A DNA stretch of 45,298 nucleotides from Phenylobacterium sp. (GTDB lineage: Bacteria; Pseudomonadota; Alphaproteobacteria; Caulobacterales; Caulobacteraceae), in NCBI RefSeq assembly GCF_030698145.1, contig NZ_JAUYNW010000051.1, forward strand, positions 1 to 45,298. Reading direction: 5' to 3'. The translations under genes were made by a program, and so were the position numbers. This document shows positions 7,603-16,611 of this stretch, in pieces. How positions within the stretch are numbered: the first letter of the stretch is position 1; each line of letters starts with the position of its first letter. The notes under the pieces are model-generated. The model did no database searches. It was not told where the DNA came from and saw only the letters and a list, made by a program, of their open reading frames with translations.

Positions 7603-8250
7603 ATGACCGCCGACTGCCGCCTCTACATCATCACCCCGCCGCGCATCGACGACCTGGCCGGGTTCGGACGGATCCTGGCCCACGCCATGGACGCCGGCGA
7701 CGTGGCCGCCCTGCAGATCCGGCTGAAGGACCAGCCCGACGACATCATCGCCGCGGCCGTGGACGTGCTCATGCCCATCGCCCAGGCGCGGGGGGCCGCG
7801 GTGATCCTCAATGACCGGCCCGACCTGGCGGCGGAGCTCGGCTGCGACGGCGTGCATGTGGGCCAGTCGGACACACCCTATGCCGAGGCGCGCCGCATCA
7901 TGGGCCGCGAGGCCATGATCGGCGTCACCTGCCACGACAGCCTGCACCTGGCCATGGAGGCGGCCGAGGCCGGCGCCGACTATGTCGCCTTCGGGGCCTT
8001 CTTCCCCACCACCACCAAGGACGCGCCCACGATCGCCGACCCGGAGATCCTCACCGGCTGGCAGTCGCACGTGGAGACTCCCTGCGTGGCCATCGGCGGG
8101 ATCACCGCCGATAACGCCGCCCCGCTCGCGGCCGCAGGCGCCGACTTCCTGGCGGTCTCGGCCGGGATCTGGGCCCATCCGCAGGGTCCGGAGGCGGCCG
8201 TGAAGGCGCTGAACGCGGCCATCGCCGCCGGGCTCGCGGATCGCGGCTAA
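7603..8250 (+). CDS. thiE: Thiamine-phosphate synthase
   Basis: Joins the hydroxymethylpyrimidine diphosphate and thiazole phosphate moieties to give thiamine phosphate. The 215-residue TIM-barrel protein shows the family elements in order: QIRLKD (38-43), ND (70-71), HVGQSD (85-90), IGVTCH, the pyrophosphate loop PTTTK (135-139) and AIGGITADN (163-171). The usual serine of IGVS is threonine here. A TenI-like regulatory paralogue is possible, because such variants occur, but most of the catalytic set is present. The gene starts 24 bases after the oxidase small subunit. Its TAA overlaps the ATG of the next gene by one base (TAATG), so these two are translationally coupled. No other thiamine gene is in the window. 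Confidence 0.85.
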   Translation: MTADCRLYIITPPRIDDLAGFGRILAHAMDAGDVAALQIRLKDQPDDIIAAAVDVLMPIAQARGAAVILNDRPDLAAELGCDGVHVGQSDTPYAEARRIMGREAMIGVTCHDSLHLAMEAAEAGADYVAFGAFFPTTTKDAPTIADPEILTGWQSHVETPCVAIGGITADNAAPLAAAGADFLAVSAGIWAHPQGPEAAVKALNAAIAAGLADRG

Positions 8251-8945
8251 TGGCCGATCTGCTGACCCAGGCCGTACGCAACAACGCCGAATGGTGCTCG
8301 CTCGTCTGCGCCACGCACGGCGCGGCGGGTCGGTTCGAGTTCGCGGCCTGGGTCTGCCGAGACCTGACTCCGGACTACTATCCGAACCTGGTCACGCTGC
8401 GCGCCGATTGTTCGGCGGCTCAGACCGCCCTTGCGCAAACCCTGACCGACTATCCCGAAACCTTGGGGATCAAGGACAGCTTCCGCACGCTGGACCTGGC
8501 GCCGCACGGCTTTCGACGCGCCATCGAGGGTCACTGGGTTCGCTACGCCCAGGCGTCCTCGCCTCAGACGAATCTCGACTGGCGTCCCTTGACCACCGTG
8601 GCCGAGCTTGGGCGCTGGGAAGTCGCCTGGGGTGGCGATGTCCATAGGGGCCAGAGGCGCGTGTTCCTGCCGGCGATTCTGGCTCTCAGTTCGACTCATT
8701 TCCTTGCGGGCTATTTCGACGAACGACTTGTGGCAGGCGGGATCGTCACCCACGCCGATGGGGTCGCGGGCCTCTCCAACATCTTCACCGCGCCGGACGT
8801 GCCCGACCTGGTAGACGCCGTGCTTGCCGAAGCCCGACGCGTCGCCGACGGCACGCCGCTGGTGGGGTGGCGGGCCGGAGACACGAATGCCGAAGTCGGC
8901 GAGAGCTTGGGTCCGCTTCAAGTCTGGCTCCGCGAGCGCAAATAG
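8250..8945 (+). CDS. Hypothetical protein, possibly GNAT-like
   Basis: A 231-residue cytoplasmic protein with no signal or membrane segment. The N-terminus (QAVRNNAEWCSLVCATHG) and a later QTNLDWRPLTTVAELGRWEVAW block are typical of a family of uncharacterised proteins whose C-terminal half resembles GNAT acetyltransferases. AGGIVTHADGVAGLSNIF would correspond to a strand and the acyl-CoA-binding region, but the full Q/RxxGxG/A motif is not clear. The ATG shares its A with the stop of thiE, which implies coupled translation. A function in thiamine metabolism would be only inference from this overlap. Confidence 0.7.
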   Translation: MADLLTQAVRNNAEWCSLVCATHGAAGRFEFAAWVCRDLTPDYYPNLVTLRADCSAAQTALAQTLTDYPETLGIKDSFRTLDLAPHGFRRAIEGHWVRYAQASSPQTNLDWRPLTTVAELGRWEVAWGGDVHRGQRRVFLPAILALSSTHFLAGYFDERLVAGGIVTHADGVAGLSNIFTAPDVPDLVDAVLAEARRVADGTPLVGWRAGDTNAEVGESLGPLQVWLRERK

Positions 8946-9023
8946 GCGCTCGCCTTGCTTTAAGTCCCCCGTCCAACTAGGTTCCGCGCCCGAATTTCCC
9001 GTGTGCGCGCGCAAAGCGACCCC

Positions 9024-9593
9024 ATGTCCAAGATCTCCGCCAACCTGATCAAGCCCGGCAATATCCTGCAGCATGAGGGCTCACTCTGGGTGGCCGTGAA
9101 GACCGTCCATGTGAAGCCCGGCAAGGGCGGCGCCTTCGCCCAGGTGGAGCTCAAGAACATCCTGGACGGCCGCAAGCTCAACGAGCGCTGGCGCACCTCC
9201 GATACCGTCGAGCAGGTCCACCTGGACCAGAAGGACTGCACCTTCCTCTACGAGCAGGGCGACACCCTGGTCTTCATGGACCAGGCCAATTACGAGCAGA
9301 CCGAGCTCTCCAAGGACTTCGTGGGCGAGGATCAGGTGCGCTTCCTGCAGGACGGCATGGCCGTGAAGCTGCAGACCTTCGAAGAGCGCCCGATCAGCAT
9401 CGCCTTGCCCGACCACGTGGTCCTGACCATCGTCGAGGCCGACGCCGTAGTGAAGAACCAGACCGCCTCCTCATCCTACAAGCCCGCCAAGGCCGACAAC
9501 GGCATGCGGATCCTCATCCCGCCCTATATGGAAGCCGGCGAGCGCGTATTGGTCTCCACCGAGACCGGCGAATACGTCCGCCGCGCCGACTGA
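9024..9593 (+). CDS. efp: Translation elongation factor P
   Basis: Binds the ribosome between P and E sites and relieves stalling at polyproline stretches. The protein has 189 residues and the three-barrel architecture of EF-P. It starts [13 protein letters not shown] at 9024; seven extra upstream codons in frame are not conserved in the family. The tip loop reads KPGKGGAF with K34 at the position that is modified by EpmA/EpmB-type enzymes in gammaproteobacteria. The loop is therefore of the lysine type, not the arginine (EarP) type. No modification gene is nearby. The C-terminus ends in [10 protein letters not shown], as expected. Confidence 0.97.
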   Translation: MSKISANLIKPGNILQHEGSLWVAVKTVHVKPGKGGAFAQVELKNILDGRKLNERWRTSDTVEQVHLDQKDCTFLYEQGDTLVFMDQANYEQTELSKDFVGEDQVRFLQDGMAVKLQTFEERPISIALPDHVVLTIVEADAVVKNQTASSSYKPAKADNGMRILIPPYMEAGERVLVSTETGEYVRRAD

Positions 9594-9608
9594 TCGGAAC
9601 TTAAAGCC

Positions 9609-10403
9609 GTGTCCACGCAAACCGCCCTCCTCAAGGTCATGACCGACGCCGCCCGCAAGGCGGCCCGCGGTCTCAATCGCGACTTCGGCGAACTGTCGGA
9701 GCTCCAGGTGGCCAAGAAGGCGCCGGCCGACTTCGTCTCGGCCGCCGACTTGAAGGCCGAGCAGACCATCTTCGAGGTCCTGCAGAACGCCCGGCCCGGC
9801 TACGGGTTCCTGGGGGAGGAGCGGGGCCTGATCGAGGGCACCGACAAGACCCACACCTGGATCGTCGACCCGCTGGACGGCACCACCAACTTCCTGCACG
9901 CCATCCCGCACTTCGCCATCAACATCGCCCTGCAGCGCGACGGCGCCATCGTGGCGGCGGTGACCTACAATCCCGCGACCAACGAGCTGTTCTGGGCTGA
10001 GAAGGGCAAGGGGTGCTTCGTCAACGACAAGCGCCTGCGGGTGGCCCAGCGCACCCGCCTGGACGAGAGCGTGCTCGGCACCGGCATCCCGTTCCTCGGC
10101 CACGGCCAGCACGCCCGGTTCCTGAAGGAGCTGCACCAGATCAGCCAGCGGGTGGCCGGCGTCCGCCGCTTCGGCGCCGCGTCCCTCGACCTGGCCTATG
10201 TGGCGGCCGGCCGGCTGGACGGGTTCTGGGAGCGCGACCTGAAGCCCTGGGACATGGCGGCGGGCATGCTGCTGATCACCGAGGCCGGCGGCAAGGTCAC
10301 CTCCGCCGACGGCGGTGACGACATCCTGGAGAGCGGCGGCGTCTGCGCGGCCAATCTCGACCTGCACCCTCTGATGATGGATCGCCTGAAGGCCGCGGCC
10401 TAA
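9609..10403 (+). CDS. suhB: Inositol-1-monophosphatase family protein (SuhB-like)
   Basis: A Mg-dependent phosphatase of 264 residues that starts with GTG at 9609, 15 bases after efp. Metal-binding motifs are GEE (69-71) and D87-P-L-D-G-T, and the C-terminal WDMAAGMLLITEAGG motif carries the third metal ligand. In E. coli SuhB dephosphorylates inositol-1-phosphate and also acts with the NusA/rRNA antitermination machinery; which role applies here is unknown. The gene directly follows efp on the same strand and ends at a large palindromic repeat that probably serves as its transcription end. Confidence 0.9.
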   Translation: MSTQTALLKVMTDAARKAARGLNRDFGELSELQVAKKAPADFVSAADLKAEQTIFEVLQNARPGYGFLGEERGLIEGTDKTHTWIVDPLDGTTNFLHAIPHFAINIALQRDGAIVAAVTYNPATNELFWAEKGKGCFVNDKRLRVAQRTRLDESVLGTGIPFLGHGQHARFLKELHQISQRVAGVRRFGAASLDLAYVAAGRLDGFWERDLKPWDMAAGMLLITEAGGKVTSADGGDDILESGGVCAANLDLHPLMMDRLKAAA

Positions 10404-10408
10404 CCGCT

Positions 10409-10561
10409 CCCAGATCCTCCCCCAGCGCACAGCGCGTAGAGGGGGAGGTGGCGCGTCGCCTCTATCGGCGACGTGGCGGAGGGGGTTGAAGCCCACAGAA
10501 GAGAGTCAAAGCCCCCCTCAGTCACCTGCGGTGACAGCTCCCCCAAGAGGGGAGCATCTAG
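10409..10561 (+). repeat. Palindromic intergenic repeat, copy 1
   Basis: About 150 bases made of several nested hairpins: CTCCCCC...GGGGGAG, CGTCGCC...GGCGACG, and GTCACC-TGC-GGTGAC (10521-10535), ending GAGCATCTAG. An inverted copy lies at 39229-39382 with most positions identical. The element fills the gap between convergent suhB and the TPR-glycosyltransferase gene and supplies the TAG stop of the latter. Confidence 0.85.
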
Positions 10562-12279
10562 TGTCCAGCCCACTCTTCCAGCGCCTCGGCGATCCGGTCC
10601 ATGGCGTCGGGCCAGCGGTCGAGTTGCGGCGGGCTGAACACGCGGGCCTGAGGATACCAGGGATAGGCGTCCGTCCCAAGCTGGGTCCAGGTCCTGCGCG
10701 GGGTGATCAGCCAGACCGGCGCGCCGGTCGCACCCGCCAGATTGGTCGTCACATTGGACGGGCCGATCACCAGGTCCAGCGCGCCGCAGAGCGCGGCGAC
10801 GTCGTCCAGGTCATCCTTCAGGTCGAGCCCCGGCGGGGTCCAAAGGCCCGGAACCGCGCCGACGCCGTACTGCAGGTTGACGAAGGTGACGCCCGGCGTG
10901 GCCAACACCGGCGCCCAGGCCTCGAGCGGCGCGAAATAGCGGACACGCTCTGCGTCCATCACCAGGCTCTTCCAGAGCACACCCACCTTGCGGCCCGGCC
11001 CGGCGCCTTGCAGCACGCCGCGCCAACGGTCCACGCGGGCGCGATCGGCCTGCAGGAACCCGTCCGTCCCTTCGAAGGCTTCCGCGGAGGGCCGCAGCCG
11101 CGCCAGGGGCTGGCCCATGACGGCCCACGCGTCGAACTCGCCGGTCCGGTCCTTCAGGAAGGGCGCGGCGCGGGCGTTGTGGTGATCGACCTTGAAGCTG
11201 GCGTGCGCGCCCACCTCGGCGTCGGGGAACGAGCGGGCGAACAGCGGGACCAGACGGGGCTCCACCGCCAGAACCAGCTTGCCGTCAGGCCCCAGTTCGC
11301 GCGCCAGGTCCGGCAGGATGTTGGCGAACAGCACCTCGTCGCCCAGCCCCTGCTCGCCGACCACCAGCAGGGTCTTGCCCGACAGGTCCAGGTCATTGCG
11401 CCAGGGCGGCGCCTCGACCGCGAAATGGACCGCGTCCTCATAGGCGGGATCGCGCCGCGCATCATAGGCCGCCCAGCCGCCAGGCAGGTCGCCCAGGGCC
11501 AGCAGGGCCCAGGCGCGCGCCACGCGCATGGCGCCGGCCTCCGGGCCCGGGACCGCGGCGATGGCGGCGTCGAAGTCGGCGATGACGCCTTCGGACACAC
11601 CCGCCGCCAGCCGCGCCATGGCGCGGTTGTAGCGGGCGCCGGCGAAGCCGGGTTCGAGGCGCAGGGCCTCGTCGTAAAACACCAGCGCCTGCTCGGTGTG
11701 ACCCTGCAGGGTGAGGACCGAGGCTAGGGTGTTCCACAGCATGGCGCTGTCGGGATTGGCCTGGATGGCGCCGCGCAGGGTCTCGACCGCCTGGCCGAAC
11801 TTCATCTGGTCGCGCTGGGCGATTCCCAGATTGTTGAGCGCATCCACGGAGCCCGGCCGCCGGGCGAGATAGGCGCCGAGCAGGCCCTCGGCGACGCGGG
11901 CCATGCCCATCTTCAGCGCCAGGCGGGCGAGATCGTTGGCCAGTTCCGGTTCGTCGGGGGAAAGGCCCAGCGCGGCCTCATAGGCCTGCAGCGCGGCGGT
12001 GAAGTCGCCGGACTTCTCGCGGCAGATGGCCAGGATGTGCCAGGCCAGGCCGCTGCGTTCGTCGATCTCCAGCGCCGCGAGCGCGGCCTTGGCGGCGTCG
12101 TCCCGGCGTCCGGCGCGCATGGCGTCCAGCGCCTTGCGCAACAGCGGCTGCAGCGCGGCCGAGTCGACCTGCGCCACCTGGTCGCCCAGCCGGCGCACAG
12201 CCGCCTTCGACCCCGCGTCGCCGGCGGCGGCGGCTAGCGCGGGCGCGGAAGGCTTGGGCGGGTTGGTGATTTCGATCAT
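10558..12279 (-). CDS. TPR-repeat protein fused to a GT-B type glycosyltransferase domain
   Basis: A 573-residue protein. Residues about 45-270 are tetratricopeptide repeats (for example DALNNLGIAQRDQMKFGQAVETLRGAIQANP and the following unit). The C-terminal half begins TLLVVGEQGLGDEVLFANILP and contains VGVLWKS and IGPSNVTTNLAGATGAPVWL, the pattern of heptosyltransferase-like GT-B folds. Such fusions add sugars to proteins. In Caulobacter the flagellin glycosyltransferase FlmG has this TPR-plus-transferase build, but orthology cannot be shown here and no sugar-nucleotide or flagellin gene is adjacent. No signal peptide, so probably cytoplasmic. It converges with suhB across the repeat and diverges from the phosphodiesterase gene. 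Confidence 0.82.
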   Translation of the reverse strand: MIEITNPPKPSAPALAAAAGDAGSKAAVRRLGDQVAQVDSAALQPLLRKALDAMRAGRRDDAAKAALAALEIDERSGLAWHILAICREKSGDFTAALQAYEAALGLSPDEPELANDLARLALKMGMARVAEGLLGAYLARRPGSVDALNNLGIAQRDQMKFGQAVETLRGAIQANPDSAMLWNTLASVLTLQGHTEQALVFYDEALRLEPGFAGARYNRAMARLAAGVSEGVIADFDAAIAAVPGPEAGAMRVARAWALLALGDLPGGWAAYDARRDPAYEDAVHFAVEAPPWRNDLDLSGKTLLVVGEQGLGDEVLFANILPDLARELGPDGKLVLAVEPRLVPLFARSFPDAEVGAHASFKVDHHNARAAPFLKDRTGEFDAWAVMGQPLARLRPSAEAFEGTDGFLQADRARVDRWRGVLQGAGPGRKVGVLWKSLVMDAERVRYFAPLEAWAPVLATPGVTFVNLQYGVGAVPGLWTPPGLDLKDDLDDVAALCGALDLVIGPSNVTTNLAGATGAPVWLITPRRTWTQLGTDAYPWYPQARVFSPPQLDRWPDAMDRIAEALEEWAGH

Positions 12280-12381
12280 CTCGGCGCGGCGGGTCGACCC
12301 GATGGTAGCGCACGATCGCGGTTACCGCGCGGCTAACGGAGAGCTTGACGAAACCGTCGCAAGCCGCGGCTAGATCGAGCC

Positions 12382-13395
12382 ATGCACCTGACCCGCCGCG
12401 CCGTCGTCGCCTCCGCCGCCCTGGCCGCCGCCACCCCGGCGCTCGCCAAGCCAAGGCCCATCGTCATCGCCCATCGCGGGGCCAGCGGCGAGCGGCCCGA
12501 ACACACGCCCATGGCCTATCGCCTGGCCATCGACCAGGGCTGCGACTTCATCGAGCCCGACCTGGTGCTGACGAGGGACGGCGTGCTGGTGGTCCGCCAC
12601 GAGAACGAGATCGGCGAGACCACCGACCTGGCTGCCCGCCCCGAGTTCGCCGCGCGCAGGACCACCAAGGTGATCGACGGCGAGCGGCTAGAGGGCTGGT
12701 TCGCCGAGGACTTCACCCTGGCCGAACTGAAGACCTTGCGGGCCCGTGAGCGCCTGCACGAGCTTCGCCCGGGAAGCGCGAAGTTCGACGGCCGCGAGGC
12801 CATCCCGACCTTCCAGGAAGTGATCGACCTGGCCAAGGCCGAGAGCCGCCGCGTGGGCCGCACCATCGGCGTCTATCCCGAGATGAAGCACCCGGCCTTC
12901 CTGGCCAGCCAAGGCTTGCCCATCGAGGCGCGGCTGGCCGATGCGCTGAAGACCAACGGCCTCGACAGCCGCACAGCCCCGGTCTTCGTCCAGTGCTTCG
13001 AGGCCGAACCGCTCAAGGCCTTCGCCAAGCTGTCGAAGGCTCGGCGCGTGCAACTGGTCGGCGGCGACGCGCCCCAGATGGTCTCCGCCGAGGGTCTGAA
13101 GGCGATCGCCGGCTATGCCGACGGGGTCGGTCCCGACTGGTCGCTGGTCCTGCCCACCGTGGAGGGCGCCCTGGGGCCGCCGACGCCGCTGGTGGCCCAG
13201 GCCCACGCGCTCGGCCTGGCGGTGCATCCCTGGACCGTGCGCGCGGAGAACCGCTACCTGCCGCCCAGGCTGCGGCGCGGCGCCGGGGTCGCCGAGCATG
13301 GCGACGCCGAAGCCTTGTGCCGGGCGCTCTACGCCGCGGGCGTCGACGGCCTGTTCAGCGACTTCCCCGCCATCGCCGTGGCGGCGCGGACCTAG
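12382..13395 (+). CDS. glpQ: Exported glycerophosphodiester phosphodiesterase
   Basis: Hydrolyses deacylated phospholipids to glycerol 3-phosphate and an alcohol. The 337-residue protein begins with a signal peptide of about 22 residues (MHLTRRAVVASAALAAATPALA) whose twin arginine makes Tat export possible. Catalytic and calcium-binding residues are clear: H31-R32 (AHRGASGERPEHT), E58 and D60 (FIEPDLVLTRDG), and H73 (VVRHENEIGETTDL). The C-terminal FSDFP motif is as expected. It is therefore periplasmic. Its TAG lies in a CTAG shared with the stop of the convergent ABC gene (13392-13395). Confidence 0.92.
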   Translation: MHLTRRAVVASAALAAATPALAKPRPIVIAHRGASGERPEHTPMAYRLAIDQGCDFIEPDLVLTRDGVLVVRHENEIGETTDLAARPEFAARRTTKVIDGERLEGWFAEDFTLAELKTLRARERLHELRPGSAKFDGREAIPTFQEVIDLAKAESRRVGRTIGVYPEMKHPAFLASQGLPIEARLADALKTNGLDSRTAPVFVQCFEAEPLKAFAKLSKARRVQLVGGDAPQMVSAEGLKAIAGYADGVGPDWSLVLPTVEGALGPPTPLVAQAHALGLAVHPWTVRAENRYLPPRLRRGAGVAEHGDAEALCRALYAAGVDGLFSDFPAIAVAART

Positions 13396-15242
13396 GCCGC
13401 CTCGTTCCCGAACTGCAGGGCAGCCAGTCGCGCATAGAGCCCGCCACGGGCCGAGAGCTCGGCGTGGGTGCCCTGGTCGACGACGCGGCCGGCCTCCATC
13501 ACAACGATGCGGTCGGCCTTGAGCACGGTGGCCAGGCGGTGAGCGATCACCAAGGTCGTGTGGCCGACCATGGCCTCCTCCAGCGCCTTCTGGACTAACC
13601 GTTCGTTCTCGGCGTCGAGCGCGCTGGTGGCCTCGTCCAGCAGCAGGATCGGCGTCTCGCGGATCAGGGCCCGGGCGATGGCCAGGCGCTGCTTCTGCCC
13701 GCCCGACAGGCTCTTGGCCCGCTCGCCCAGCGGGGTGTCGAAGCCCTGGGGCAGGGCGTCGAGGAAGGTCTCGGCCTGGGCCGCACGGGCGGCCTCGCGG
13801 ATCTCGCCGGCGCCGGCGGCCTCGCGGCCGAAGCGGATGTTCTCGAAGGCGGAGCCGGAGAACATCGGCGAATCTTGCGCCACCAAGGCCATGCGGGCGC
13901 GAACCTCCCGGGGATCGGCCTCGCGGATGTCGACCCCGTCCAGGCGGATCGTCCCGGACTGGGGATCGTAGAACCGCAGCAGCAGCCGGAAGACCGTGCT
14001 CTTGCCCGATCCCGACGGGCCGACCAGGGCCACCCGCTCGCCGGGCGCCACCTTCAGGTCGAAGCCGACCAGGGCGGGCATGTCGGGGCGCGAGGGATAG
14101 GCGAAGTCGACGGCCTCGAAGGCGATCTCGCCGCGCGCCGGCGCCGGCAGCGGCCTGGGGTTCGCCGGCGGGGCGATGCTGGGCCGGGCGGCCAACAGTT
14201 CGGAGATGCGCTCCATGGCGCCGGCCGCCTTCTGCACGTCGCCCCAGGTCTCGCCCAGCGCGCCGACCGAGCCCGCGGCCATCACCGAGAGGAAGGCGAA
14301 CTGGAACAACGTCCCCCAGCTCATGTCGCCGCGCAGGCCGGCATGGACCCCCAGCCAGAAGATGCCGACCACGCCGCCGAACACCAGGGCGATGACCATG
14401 GCGGTCATGACCGCGCGCGCCGTCATCCGCCGCAGGGAGGTTCGGAAGGAGGCCTCCACCGCGTCGCCGAACCGCTGGGCGCCCGCCGCCTCACGCCCGA
14501 AGGCCTGGACGGTTTCCAGCGCATCCAAGGTCTCGCCCGCATGGCCGACGGCGGCGGCGAACTGGTCCTGGGTCGAGGTGGTGAGCTTGCGCACCCTGCG
14601 TCCGAACAGGAACAGCGGCAGGATGATCACCGGAAATGTCAGGACGACCAGGCCGGTCAGGCCCGGGCTCACCACCACCAGCAGGATCAGGGCGCCGATC
14701 AGGGTCAGCAGGTTGCGCAGGGCCACGGAGATGGAGGTGGAGAGCAGGTTCTCCACGATCTGGATGTCCGTAGTCAGCCGCGACAGCACCTCGCCGGTGC
14801 GCGTGCTCAGGAAGAAGGTGGGGTCCAGGGTCAGGATGTGGGCGTAGGCGGCCTTGCGCAGGTCGGCTACGATCCGCTCGCCCAGCTTGGTGACGAAGAA
14901 GTAGCGAAGCGCCGAAGAGAGCGCCAAGGCGACCGCCACCCCGCCCAGCAGCCAGAACCAGGGGTCGACGGAGGCGGCGCTGAGGTCGGGGCCGGTGAGC
15001 TCGTCGACCAGCAGCCGAATGGCCCCGGAGAGCCCCAGGGTGGCCGCTGTCGCGGTCAGCAGGAAGAGGCCGGCGAAGCCCGCGTCGCCCTTGTGCATGG
15101 CGAGGAACGGCAGCAGATGGCCCAGCGACTTGACGTTGCGGCTGCGGGCCCGCCGCTCGGCGGCCTCACTCAGATCCTGCGCCAGGGCGGCGCCGGCGCT
15201 GGGCCGCCCGTCGACGGGGGCCTCGGCGGCCAAATCACTCAT
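13392..15242 (-). CDS. ABC exporter half-transporter (fused permease and ATPase, MsbA-like)
   Basis: A 616-residue subfamily B half-transporter that should work as a homodimer. Six transmembrane helices span about residues 50-330. The ATPase domain has Walker A GPSGSGKST near residue 411, the signature LSGGQKQR near 512, Walker B ILLLDEATSALD and the switch histidine in VIAHRL. The sequence between the membrane and ATPase domains (LLAARPSIAPPANPRPLPAP) is a proline-rich linker. Members of this group export lipids, lipid A or small molecules; the substrate here is unknown. The gene runs divergently from rpmE. Confidence 0.9.
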   Translation of the reverse strand: MSDLAAEAPVDGRPSAGAALAQDLSEAAERRARSRNVKSLGHLLPFLAMHKGDAGFAGLFLLTATAATLGLSGAIRLLVDELTGPDLSAASVDPWFWLLGGVAVALALSSALRYFFVTKLGERIVADLRKAAYAHILTLDPTFFLSTRTGEVLSRLTTDIQIVENLLSTSISVALRNLLTLIGALILLVVVSPGLTGLVVLTFPVIILPLFLFGRRVRKLTTSTQDQFAAAVGHAGETLDALETVQAFGREAAGAQRFGDAVEASFRTSLRRMTARAVMTAMVIALVFGGVVGIFWLGVHAGLRGDMSWGTLFQFAFLSVMAAGSVGALGETWGDVQKAAGAMERISELLAARPSIAPPANPRPLPAPARGEIAFEAVDFAYPSRPDMPALVGFDLKVAPGERVALVGPSGSGKSTVFRLLLRFYDPQSGTIRLDGVDIREADPREVRARMALVAQDSPMFSGSAFENIRFGREAAGAGEIREAARAAQAETFLDALPQGFDTPLGERAKSLSGGQKQRLAIARALIRETPILLLDEATSALDAENERLVQKALEEAMVGHTTLVIAHRLATVLKADRIVVMEAGRVVDQGTHAELSARGGLYARLAALQFGNEAA

Positions 15243-15361
15243 GAAAACCAGCGCCCTTGCTCTTGCCCCGCCTTTTCCTGTATAGGCGCGGCTTCCTCGC
15301 GCCCGGCCTCGCGGTCAGGCGTGCATATTTCTGCCGCTCCTTTACGTCGGTTGCCCTCGCG

Positions 15362-15586
15362 ATGAAACAAGACACCCACCCCGACTACCACTTCATCACC
15401 GTGGTGATGGTCGACGGCACCAGCTATCCGACCCGCTCGACCTACGGGAAAGAGGGCGCGACCCTCAACCTGGACATCGATCCGAAGACGCACCCGGCCT
15501 GGACCGGCGGCAACCAGACCCTGCTGGACCGCGGCGGCCGCGTTTCGCGCTTCAACGCCAAGTTCGGCGGCTTCACCCGCAAGTAG
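15362..15586 (+). CDS. rpmE: Ribosomal protein L31, zinc-independent type
   Basis: A 74-residue large-subunit protein beginning [19 protein letters not shown] and carrying HPAWTGG and the [12 protein letters not shown] end typical of alphaproteobacterial L31. The zinc-binding CxxC pairs of the C+ form are absent; there is no cysteine in the protein. The start is the ATG at 15362. The in-frame upstream extension of 35 codons is rejected because the family never has it. A strong intrinsic terminator follows at 15629-15659. Confidence 0.96.
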   Translation: MKQDTHPDYHFITVVMVDGTSYPTRSTYGKEGATLNLDIDPKTHPAWTGGNQTLLDRGGRVSRFNAKFGGFTRK

Positions 15587-15628
15587 GCCTCTGCGCCCGG
15601 AAGGGCGGCGAGGCCCTCGGCAGATACG

Positions 15629-15659
15629 AAAACGCCGCGCTCATCGCGCGGCGTTTTTT
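15629..15659 (+). terminator. Rho-independent terminator of rpmE
   Basis: AAAACGCCGCGC (15629-15640), loop TCATC, GCGCGGCGTT (15646-15655) and a run of six T (15654-15659). The A-tract on the left arm pairs with the T-tract, so the signal could also serve the rcdA gene that converges from the right. Confidence 0.92.
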
Positions 15660-15685
15660 GCTGTGCGTTTCGGGGTGGCGGGCGG

Positions 15686-16192
15686 CTAGCCGCCGAACGC
15701 CGCCTGCAGCCGGTCGAACTGATTCTGCACGGGATTGGGCGTCTCGTCGGCGGAGTCTTCCACATACATGCGGCGGTCGAGATGGCGGACGCGCTCATAG
15801 AGGCGTTCGGAACGGTCCAGCAGGCCGAGCAGGCCCGACGGCAGCGCCTCTTCCGTGGCCCCGCGGCACACGTCCTCGGCGCCCAGGCGATAACGGTCCT
15901 CGCAGGCGTTCAGCGCCGGCATGTCGCCCTCGCGCACCGCGCGCTGGACCAGCAGCCAGGAGGCCACCTGCATCAGCCGGGTGGTGAGGCGCATGCTCTC
16001 GCCAGCATAGGCCAGCGCGGCGTTGCGCGACAGGAGCTTGGATTCCTGGCGGCCCGAGCCGTCCAGGTAGCCGGCGGTCTCCTCGACCAGATCCATGCCT
16101 TCCTGGAAGGTGCGGTCGAAAAGCTCGGAGCGGGCGAAATCCTGGATGACATCCGCCCGCCAGGCTCCGGCCTGGACAATTCCTTCGTTCAT
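15686..16192 (-). CDS. rcdA: DUF1465 protein, RcdA-type adaptor for CtrA degradation
   Basis: A 168-residue soluble helical protein of the DUF1465 family, whose characterised member in Caulobacter is RcdA. RcdA binds primed ClpXP together with CpdR and PopA and helps deliver the cell-cycle master regulator CtrA for proteolysis at the cell pole. The helical core spans about residues 15-140 (for example YAGESMRLTTRLMQVASWLLVQRAV), and the C-terminal 25 residues are polar and probably flexible, as in RcdA. The ATG at 16192 has a GAGG about 10 bases upstream. It supports placing the organism in the order Caulobacterales, although DUF1465 also occurs more widely in alphaproteobacteria. Confidence 0.82.
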   Translation of the reverse strand: MNEGIVQAGAWRADVIQDFARSELFDRTFQEGMDLVEETAGYLDGSGRQESKLLSRNAALAYAGESMRLTTRLMQVASWLLVQRAVREGDMPALNACEDRYRLGAEDVCRGATEEALPSGLLGLLDRSERLYERVRHLDRRMYVEDSADETPNPVQNQFDRLQAAFGG

Positions 16193-16323
16193 TTAAGCAC
16201 TTCGCCTCTAAATCGTCGCCCAAGGACGGACGCTGTTCTTGGCCTGGAGGACTGCAACCCCCGTGCCAAGCTCGCGCGCCTGTTATCGACGATCCCCCGT
16301 TTACGCATCGTTATCCCTAGCTT

Positions 16324-16527
16324 TCAGCCTGGACGGGAAAACAGCGCGTCGGCCTGGGCGCGCACGGCGCCTTTCTTTTCGATCTGGGCGCGGCAGCGGG
16401 CGATCTCGGCCTCGAGGGCTTCGATGCGCTCCTCCAGCTCGCCCACGCCATAGAGCTCCAGGTCTTCGCGCATGGCCTCGGTGAGCCGTTGGCCGCGGGC
16501 GATACGGACTTCCGCCGGTTCTTCCAT
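16324..16527 (-). CDS. DUF1192 small coiled-coil protein
   Basis: A 67-residue acidic protein. Residues about 25-50 (LEERIEALEAEIARCRAQIEKK) form a heptad-like coiled coil, and the whole matches the DUF1192 family of small alphaproteobacterial proteins of unknown role. The ATG at 16527 has GGGAGGT seven bases upstream, so the TTG one codon earlier is not used. It lies upstream of rcdA on the same strand with a 131-base gap and is divergent from the quinone oxidoreductase gene. Confidence 0.82.
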   Translation of the reverse strand: MEEPAEVRIARGQRLTEAMREDLELYGVGELEERIEALEAEIARCRAQIEKKGAVRAQADALFSRPG

Positions 16528-16568
16528 CAAAGACCTCCCCTTGTCGGGCGTCGTCGAACGTCTATCTG

Positions 16569-16582
16569 ACTTGCACCCAAGT
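16569..16582. promoter_or_regulatory. Palindrome ACTTG-CACC-CAAGT between DUF1192 and the quinone oxidoreductase gene
   Basis: A 5-bp inverted repeat with a 4-base spacer in the 84-base divergent gap, about 30 bases upstream of the oxidoreductase start. Its form and position suit an operator for a small winged-helix regulator (HxlR or MarR type), which often control such enzymes. No regulator gene is adjacent, so this is tentative. Confidence 0.35.
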
Positions 16583-16611
16583 TAGCGGCAATGATCCGGA
16601 GAGTCCCACCC

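Noticed and set aside
13875..15365. 496-residue open frame opposite the ABC exporter gene
   Set aside because: No recognisable domain and shadow-like composition; the minus strand has intact Walker and signature motifs.
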